Shown: piece after piece, positions 58,242-64,000 of the stretch
Position numbering within the stretch: the first letter of the stretch is position 1
How the letters are laid out: each line of letters opens with the position of its first letter
The notes under the pieces: generated by a model
What the model saw: the letters and a program-made list of their open reading frames with translations, nothing else
Databases searched by the model: none
What the model was told of the DNA's origin: nothing
Position numbers and translations under genes: made by a program
Source: JAAURB01 sp049647265
GTDB taxonomy: Bacteria; Cyanobacteriota; Cyanobacteriia; Cyanobacteriales; Microcoleaceae
Length of the DNA: 64,000 nt
Assembly (NCBI GenBank): GCA_049647265.1
Contig: JBARXJ010000012.1
Span: 62,001-126,000, forward strand
Direction: 5' to 3'

Positions 58242-58945
58242 AAAAACTCCTGCTATGATCATTTTTACGATTTGTATAAACTTGTTTTAAGCTCTATTCC
58301 CATCCAAAGCAATATTGACAGATGCAATAAATCGCAAGAAAAAGAGTCAAACAGTAATTTATACAAAAAGTATCTTTTTGAGTATAGCCTTTGAAGGTAC
58401 TGGTTCGTTGTGGTAGTAGTTTGAGTTATGTGTTTTACCCTCAAGTTGTATAGAGATAGCCGTCCTTGACCCAAAGCCCAAGGCTGGTTACAATCATCAA
58501 CAAAGATACACATTCGTGGCTTTGCTGATTCAATCATGTTTCTTACCAACTGCATTTTGTGTGATGTTAAGATTTTAATAGAGCTTGTTTCGTCTTCAAG
58601 GACAAGATCAAGTGCTTGGGAAGAACTGTCATAGTTTATTTTGCTTGCGCGAGTGAGTCAGACATATATTTCTATTCCCTGTGGCTGAGAAATTATAAAC
58701 TTTAAGAGAATATCATATGAGTGAGTATAAGCATTTATGTTCGCAAGCTCGCTGTATCGTAGAGTGCAGCCACAAGCTTGATGTTTAATCATTAATCTAT
58801 TAATTCGAGTCTTGAATCGTTTAAGACTAAACTACGCTATATAACAAATAGTGTTTATTTCTCATATCACAGTGGCGAAATCAGGAATTATACAGATCGA
58901 ATTGAGCGATCAATCAACAATTACACAAGATTTGGAGACAATAGA
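58242..58945 (-). other. 700-bp region with an unassigned open frame (58265-58657)
   Basis: On the minus strand a frame stays open for 131 codons from 58657 to 58265, but the first ATG is only at 58555. The translation has a protein-like stretch (IKILTSHKMQLVRNMIESAK, then CIFVDDCNQPWALGQG) and then turns into low-quality sequence. No family is recognised. It may be a 5'-truncated gene remnant. The rest, 58661-58945, should hold the kinase promoter. Confidence 0.35.
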
Positions 58946-60124
58946 ATGAGTTCTCTTGTAACAGTTATTCAAATGGATCATTATTCTAATTTAAGATCTC
59001 ATCAATTTATTAACTATTTTGAGCCAGATGAAGCAGAGAAGCTGTGTGCTGTTGCAGAGATAAAAGCTTATTCTAATCAATCAACAATTTTTGAAGAAGG
59101 AGATTATCCCGATAGCTTATACTTAGTTTTAAAAGGTGAAGTTAATTTTATTAAACAAATTGAATCCGGTCAATATCAAACTGTTGCAACTGCAAAAAAG
59201 AATGATTATTTCGGAGAATTTGGGGTATTAGATGGTCAGCCAAGGAGTGCGAAAGCGGTTGCCATTGGAGAAATAACCCTAGCTAAAATTTCCCGTCACC
59301 ATCTCTTAGAAACCTTAAAGAACGCTAAAGGAAGTGTGGCTTTAAAGTTATTTGAAACCATGAGTCAACATTTAAGGCAAACTACCAATCAATATGTAAA
59401 TCAGGTAGCTCATAAAGAAAAAATGGAAATGATTGGTGAAATGGTCAATACAATTATACATGATTTTAGAAGTCCATTTACCGGAATTCAGCTTGCTAGT
59501 GCCATGATGAAAGAGACTCATCCTGATGAGGATACTCAAGAATGGTGCGATCTGATTACCATGCAAATTCAACGGATGTTGAGTATGGCAGAGGAAGTAT
59601 TGGAATTTTCTAAAGGTAGTGCTGTTGTAAATATAAAATCTGTACGCTTGATTGATGTTATCAGACAATTTGAAAAGCTGAATCGAATTTATTTTAAATC
59701 GAGTCAAGTTAATTTTTCTGAGGAAATTGATTCAAATATTGTGATTAAAGCAGATGAGAATAAGCTGATTCGTGTGATTCAAAACTTAGTAACAAATGCG
59801 ATTGAAGCATTTAATAAACCCGGCGGAAAAATTCATATTAAAGCAGTTAAATATAAAAATTCAGCGAAAATTACAATTCAAGATAACGGCCCTGGGATTC
59901 CTGAAGCCATTCAAGATCATCTATTTGAAGCTTTTGTTACTTATGGTAAACGTAGCGGCACAGGACTCGGAACCGCGATTGTTAAATCTATTATTGAAGC
60001 TCATAATGGAGAAATTAAGTTTATCTCTACTCCTCACCAAGGCACAACGTTTAAAATTCTTTTGCCTTTAGCTGAATCTAGCGGCTTACAATCTACCTCC
60101 TCAGAAACCATTCAAATTCATTAA
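58946..60124 (+). CDS. Sensor histidine kinase with cyclic-nucleotide-binding domain
   Basis: The 392-residue cytosolic protein has an N-terminal cNMP-binding beta-barrel (about 25-145; GDYPDSLYLVLKGEVNFI and GEFGVLDGQPRSAKAVA), then a dimerisation helix with the phospho-His in IIHDFRSPFTGIQ, and HATPase boxes LVTNAIEAFN, DNGPGIP and SGTGLGTAIVKS. The FGEFGxLDGxxRSA stretch resembles a cAMP/cGMP pocket. No REC or output partner is adjacent. GGAG at about 12 nt upstream of the ATG supports the start. Confidence 0.92.
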   Translation: MSSLVTVIQMDHYSNLRSHQFINYFEPDEAEKLCAVAEIKAYSNQSTIFEEGDYPDSLYLVLKGEVNFIKQIESGQYQTVATAKKNDYFGEFGVLDGQPRSAKAVAIGEITLAKISRHHLLETLKNAKGSVALKLFETMSQHLRQTTNQYVNQVAHKEKMEMIGEMVNTIIHDFRSPFTGIQLASAMMKETHPDEDTQEWCDLITMQIQRMLSMAEEVLEFSKGSAVVNIKSVRLIDVIRQFEKLNRIYFKSSQVNFSEEIDSNIVIKADENKLIRVIQNLVTNAIEAFNKPGGKIHIKAVKYKNSAKITIQDNGPGIPEAIQDHLFEAFVTYGKRSGTGLGTAIVKSIIEAHNGEIKFISTPHQGTTFKILLPLAESSGLQSTSSETIQIH

Positions 60125-60215
60125 GATTAGAGGGAATTGGGGATGTTGCTGTTTGTTTTGCGCTGCCGTAGCTGTAGAACAATTACGACAGCGATGGTGT
60201 CAAAGATCAGTTATC

Positions 60216-62444
60216 CTAGGCGAGCTTGTCATACCAATCATGTAAATTGATGGTATTGGGATCGTACTTCACAGACTGGACTAGCTTTTGTTCTGCATCT
60301 TTGTCATCCTTAGTTTTATCGATATCATAAACACTCCAGGTCAATTCATTCGGGGTAAATTCAGCAACAGCGTAGCCATTAATACGCGGCTCAAGATGCT
60401 CGATATGGGGACTGAAAGCCTTGATTACATTACCCAGCGTATGTTTACTTAAAGATACCCCACTCGCAGCAGCACTTGCTGCACCTGCAACCGCATCAAC
60501 TGCACTCCCCGCTATATTCTCAACCACATCTGGAGTAACAGCGCTCGCCGCCCATTTAAAAGCCCCAAACACAGACGAGCCGACAGAGGTGGCTGTATTC
60601 ACCACTGTTGATGGAGCATTGTAGAAAAAGTCATCTACTGAACCGCCTTTTTTCTTCACCCAAGCTTCCAATCCTGGAGGAAGCCCCTCTGCCAGTCCTG
60701 GGGCTGTGACTGAAGGGGTCATGAATTCGACTCCCACCAGTTTGGGATAACTCCAATTCATCGAGTTATTTACCAAATCAAGAGGATTCCAACTCCATTG
60801 ATTTTCAAACGGATCGAAGTCTTCTTCAAAGCTGGTTTTCAGATACGAGATCAGCGAAGTGTGCATATCTCCTGTAAACACCACAAAACGACTGGCTTCT
60901 TTGTTTTTATGACTATCTTTGATCCGCTGTAAAATTTCATACCGCTCCGCTTTGAAGCCATGCCAATCGTCATGAGCCTGCATTTCAACCACATCAGAGG
61001 TGGCAAGTAGGGTCTGGTTTCCCCACAACTGCCAATCAGCCTGAGATTGGGTGATACCGTTAACTAACCACTCTTTCTGATCTTTGCCTAGCATACTCCA
61101 CTTCCAGTCTTTGGGGGCTTCTTCACCACTGTCGTTTTTGCAGAGTTGCTCGACAAGCTTAACTAGATCAGTATCTGGATTTGCCGCTTTCGCCTTCTTG
61201 AGCGCTTCTAGCATCTGCTTGTTACAGAGTTGCTCGACAAGCTTAACTAGATCAGTATCTGGATTTGCTGCTTTGGCCTCCTGGAGCATTTGTGGTATTT
61301 GCTCCTTGCGGAATTGTTTGACCAGCTCAACCGTATCAGCATTTGGATTATCTGCTTTAGCATCGGTGAGTTTTTCCAACATTTTGTTGTTATTGCTGGT
61401 ATTTTTCCATGTCAGTGGGTTATAGTACGTCCCTTCCTCACCTTCCGGGCGATCGCGATAGGTACGGCTATCAGTTAAAAATAAATCAACTAATCTACCA
61501 AATTTAAACTCTCTATATAGCTTATAATGCTCTCCCCGTTCTCCCCCCTCTGCCGCCGATATCTTTTTCCAACGGGCAGGAACATATTCTGTCCAGGCTT
61601 GCATGGCATTGCTGTAGAGCTTATTCATCTCTTCATTTGCCTTTACTGTACCCTGGGGATATTTTTGATAAATACCATGGTCAGGATGAGCACCGAGGGC
61701 ATTGTTGTTATAGTCCCAATAGGCATCATCAGCTATTTCGTGGTCATCGAGTATAATAATCCACGTATGTTTTTCCATGGCAGACTGAAGGGCCGGGTCT
61801 TCTCGATATTTCCGGTATATTTGGCGAAAATCCCGTAAAGATGTAGCTCTCGATCCTTTATGCGGATCGTCGGGAACAAATTCTTTATCTTGGAGTTTGA
61901 TATCAGTACGATAAATCTCGCCATAGCCTTCGGGATACTGAGGATATTCATAAGCAAAGTCCCCTAGGTGAATGACAAAATGTACATTCTCATCGGCTAA
62001 ACGATGGAAAGCATTAAAATAGCCAGAGCTGTAATCATTACACGTTAGGACTGCTAAACGAAGGAAATTGAAATCGGGGCCATTCTCTGCGGGTAAGGTT
62101 CTGCATCGTCCCGTCCGGCTGTAGGTATCTTTGTACTTGAAGCGATAGTAATAGATGTGATTTGCTTCTAGATGTCCTTCCTCAGCGAGGTCTATCTGTA
62201 CTGTATAATCTCGCTCAGGACTAAATTGAGCAGCGGGTACTTCGCCTGAAACAATGGTTTGATTGAACTCCTCATCACTTGAAACCTCATACTCTAAAGG
62301 AAGCGTTTCGTCATAAACATCTGGGTTAACTCGAGTCCAAAGAATGACACCGTTTTCTGTCGGGTCTCCAGAAGCAACGGATAAAGGGAATACCTTGTCT
62401 GGGTCAAGCGTATTGCTAAGAGTCGTTGTGGGTTGCTCATTCAT
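60216..62444 (-). CDS. PhoD-like alkaline phosphatase with internal tandem repeat
   Basis: The 742-residue protein has a PhoD N-terminal domain (FPLSVASGDPTENGVILWTR) and a metallophosphatase core with LTCNDYSSGYF, IHLGDFAYEYPQ, ILDDHEIADDAYW and VVFTGDMHTSL as metal ligands. The family splits phosphodiesters and phosphomonoesters and is normally exported by Tat, but no twin-arginine signal is seen here. An insertion near 355-440 is made of three 28-residue units. A helix-rich Ala segment near 620-670 and a further tail lie at the end. Confidence 0.9.
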   Translation of the reverse strand: MNEQPTTTLSNTLDPDKVFPLSVASGDPTENGVILWTRVNPDVYDETLPLEYEVSSDEEFNQTIVSGEVPAAQFSPERDYTVQIDLAEEGHLEANHIYYYRFKYKDTYSRTGRCRTLPAENGPDFNFLRLAVLTCNDYSSGYFNAFHRLADENVHFVIHLGDFAYEYPQYPEGYGEIYRTDIKLQDKEFVPDDPHKGSRATSLRDFRQIYRKYREDPALQSAMEKHTWIIILDDHEIADDAYWDYNNNALGAHPDHGIYQKYPQGTVKANEEMNKLYSNAMQAWTEYVPARWKKISAAEGGERGEHYKLYREFKFGRLVDLFLTDSRTYRDRPEGEEGTYYNPLTWKNTSNNNKMLEKLTDAKADNPNADTVELVKQFRKEQIPQMLQEAKAANPDTDLVKLVEQLCNKQMLEALKKAKAANPDTDLVKLVEQLCKNDSGEEAPKDWKWSMLGKDQKEWLVNGITQSQADWQLWGNQTLLATSDVVEMQAHDDWHGFKAERYEILQRIKDSHKNKEASRFVVFTGDMHTSLISYLKTSFEEDFDPFENQWSWNPLDLVNNSMNWSYPKLVGVEFMTPSVTAPGLAEGLPPGLEAWVKKKGGSVDDFFYNAPSTVVNTATSVGSSVFGAFKWAASAVTPDVVENIAGSAVDAVAGAASAAASGVSLSKHTLGNVIKAFSPHIEHLEPRINGYAVAEFTPNELTWSVYDIDKTKDDKDAEQKLVQSVKYDPNTINLHDWYDKLA
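61141..61392. repeat. Three tandem 84-bp units inside the PhoD-like gene
   Basis: Units start at about 61141, 61225 and 61309. The first two are nearly the same; the third has drifted. Each encodes AKAANPDTDLVKLVEQL or a related 28-residue helix. The period is a multiple of three, so unit number can change without breaking the frame. Confidence 0.9.
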
Positions 62445-62680
62445 CTTGATTTCTCCAGAAGATCTTAGGTATTGATATCAGGGTGCTGAGTAATATCCCA
62501 CTATATGATTTGAGGACAAAATCCGGCAATAACATTTCTTATAGTTTGGATATTTTGTCACATCTCGTTACTGCGATGACTTTCAGTGACTTTATAACCC
62601 GTCTATATTTTTGATAAATTCTCCGTTTGATTGGGCAATATGCTATACAAACAACTGTTGACTCAACCAACACAGTAGCA

Positions 62681-64000
62681 TTGCAGATTCAATCCCTACC
62701 AGAAGATGTTGTTTACTTAATTGCCGCCAGTGAGGTGATTGACTCGTTGGCAGCGGTGGTGCGAGAATTAGCGGAAAATGCCCTTGATGCTGGGGCGACT
62801 CGGATTATTATATCTTTGTGGCCAGAACAATGGCGAGTGATGGTGGCCGATAATGGCGCGGGGATGAACTTAGAAAACCTGCAACAGGCGGCAACTCCTC
62901 ACAGTACCAGTAAAATTAACACTATTGCCGATCTGTCTAAAATTACCAGTTTAGGCTTTCGCGGAGAAGCGCTTCACAGTTTGGCACAGTTGGCAGAATT
63001 AGAGATTCTCAGTCGTCCGAGTCATGATTGTGGCTGGCAAGTTCGGTATAATCAACAGGGAGAAGTGTTAAGCACAGAAGCTGTGGCGATCGCGCCTGGA
63101 ACAGTAGTTAACGTTTCTAATTTGTTTAGAGATTGGGATGTCCGTCGTCAAGCCTCTCCCGGTACAACTCAACAATTACGCGGCGTACAACAAATTGTTC
63201 AACAAATGGCATTGTGTCATCCGGGTATCACCTGGCAAATTCGACGCGGCAAAACGCCTTGGCTGAATATTCATCCCGGTCAAACCTCTCAAACGATTTT
63301 ACCCCAATTTGTACGAGGATTACGGGGAAGCGATCTACATCATAAACGCTTAAAAATTGAGGATGAAACGGAGGCAATTTCTCAACAGATCGAATTAGTA
63401 TTAGGATTACCCGATCGCTGTCATCGCGGTAAGCCAGATTGGATTAAAATAGGGGTGAATGGTCGGATTGTTCAATCTTCTGAAATAGAACAAACTTTGT
63501 TATCTGGATTATCTCGCACTTGTCCGCGCGATCGCTATCCGATTTGTTTTGTTCATTTACAGGTTTCCCCCAATCAAATAGACTGGAATCGTCACCCTAC
63601 AAAGGCAGAGGTTTATTTACGTCGTCTTCAGTTTTGGCAAGAACAAATTCAAATTGCCATTAACCAAATCTTACAACTTAATTCTGAAAATGATATTGCT
63701 CAAAGCGATCGCGTGCAACAGTTTCTAAAAGTTTCAGAAGCAAAAGGTCAATATCATACTTCTAATTGCGATCAAGATAAATCTGCATCTGATGTAATAG
63801 ATCAAGCCCAGAATATCACATCTAATGTGATCGAATTAATTGCGATCGCACAAGTTCATCAAATGTATATTGTCGCGGAACATCCAGGAGGGTTGTGGTT
63901 AGTCGAACAACACATTGCCCATGAACGAGTCTTATATGAACAACTTTGCGACCATTGGCAGCCCGTTACATTACCTTCACCGATTATTTTACAACAACTT
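62681..64000 (+). CDS. mutL: DNA mismatch repair protein MutL, 3' end beyond the window
   Basis: About 440 N-terminal residues are visible. GHKL motifs: IAASEVIDSLAAVVRELAEN and ALDAG (motif I; the usual IAAGEVI has Ser for Gly), VADNGAGM (II) and STSKINTIADL, SLGFRGEALHS (III). MutL links MutS mismatch recognition to strand cutting. The start is uncertain: TTG 62681 (LQIQSLPEDVVYLIA) fits the family length, and TTG 62627 is the only other start codon in frame. The gene continues past the right edge. Confidence 0.93.
   Translation, partial: MQIQSLPEDVVYLIAASEVIDSLAAVVRELAENALDAGATRIIISLWPEQWRVMVADNGAGMNLENLQQAATPHSTSKINTIADLSKITSLGFRGEALHSLAQLAELEILSRPSHDCGWQVRYNQQGEVLSTEAVAIAPGTVVNVSNLFRDWDVRRQASPGTTQQLRGVQQIVQQMALCHPGITWQIRRGKTPWLNIHPGQTSQTILPQFVRGLRGSDLHHKRLKIEDETEAISQQIELVLGLPDRCHRGKPDWIKIGVNGRIVQSSEIEQTLLSGLSRTCPRDRYPICFVHLQVSPNQIDWNRHPTKAEVYLRRLQFWQEQIQIAINQILQLNSENDIAQSDRVQQFLKVSEAKGQYHTSNCDQDKSASDVIDQAQNITSNVIELIAIAQVHQMYIVAEHPGGLWLVEQHIAHERVLYEQLCDHWQPVTLPSPIILQQL

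Overview
The window is chromosomal DNA of a cyanobacterium, most likely a filamentous Oscillatoriales type near Planktothrix, Oscillatoria or Microcoleus (this placement is inference). Supporting signs are many HIP1 sites (GCGATCGC), AT-rich intergenic DNA with heptameric tandem repeats and small palindromes, and a typical gene set: Tic22-like protein, CrtISO-type oxidoreductase, group 2 sigma factor, PEP-CTERM proteins, DUF1499 and DUF4330 proteins, FtsH, and a TIGR02921-type membrane protein. No phage, plasmid, CRISPR or rRNA genes were seen. One tRNA gene, tRNA-Leu(CAA), is present.

Layout. 0-13 kb: truncated GNAT acetyltransferase, group 2 sigma factor, a 1199-residue membrane protein with a lipase-like GYSGG motif, D-Ala-D-Ala ligase, TPR protein, a double nitroreductase-fold SagB-type oxidoreductase, UvrB and a DUF72 protein. 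13-19 kb: a surface and envelope group made of a PEP-CTERM protein, a membrane-anchored beta-helix protein and a large membrane VIT/vWA protein that itself ends in a PEP-CTERM tail. 19-21.5 kb: transaldolase-like enzyme, HAD phosphatase, SWIM zinc-finger protein. 21.5-29 kb: an accessory block with an RTX-GH9 cellulase, a decayed Uma2 gene, a broken CHAT-WD40 gene and an IS607-type element (tnpA-tnpB) inserted just upstream of the CHAT start codon. This block separates the SWIM gene from the SNF2 helicase at 29-32 kb, two genes that are commonly neighbours.

32-37 kb: a two-gene signalling unit (PAS hybrid histidine kinase, then REC-GGDEF-EAL protein). 37-41 kb: alanine dehydrogenase, MurA, and an M48 protease whose last codons lie inside the tRNA-Leu gene. 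41-48.9 kb: acidic winged-helix-like protein, CrtISO-like oxidoreductase, DUF1499 protein, PgsA, Tic22-like protein, and a compact prmC-sua5-kinase operon. 49-58 kb: FtsH, vanadium haloperoxidase, DUF4330 protein, MetF, MscS channel, and a GT2/bisphosphate nucleotidase pair. 58-64 kb: a decayed-looking open frame, a cNMP-binding histidine kinase, a PhoD-type phosphatase with an internal 84-bp tandem repeat, and the first part of mutL.

The most unusual structure is a roughly 48-bp nested palindrome found twice, once inside tnpB and once across the metF stop codon. The outer arms are conserved, the inner stems differ but stay self-complementary, and both copies are read in the same frame as LGARSLG. 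It behaves like a protein-coding palindromic repeat comparable in concept to the Rickettsia palindromic element. Other points worth checking are the CHAT-WD40/IS607 decay locus, the possible split of a SWIM/SNF2 pair, the GH9 enzyme with N-terminal RTX repeats, the kinase with a degenerate ATP-binding domain, and the 1199-residue hydrolase-like membrane protein.
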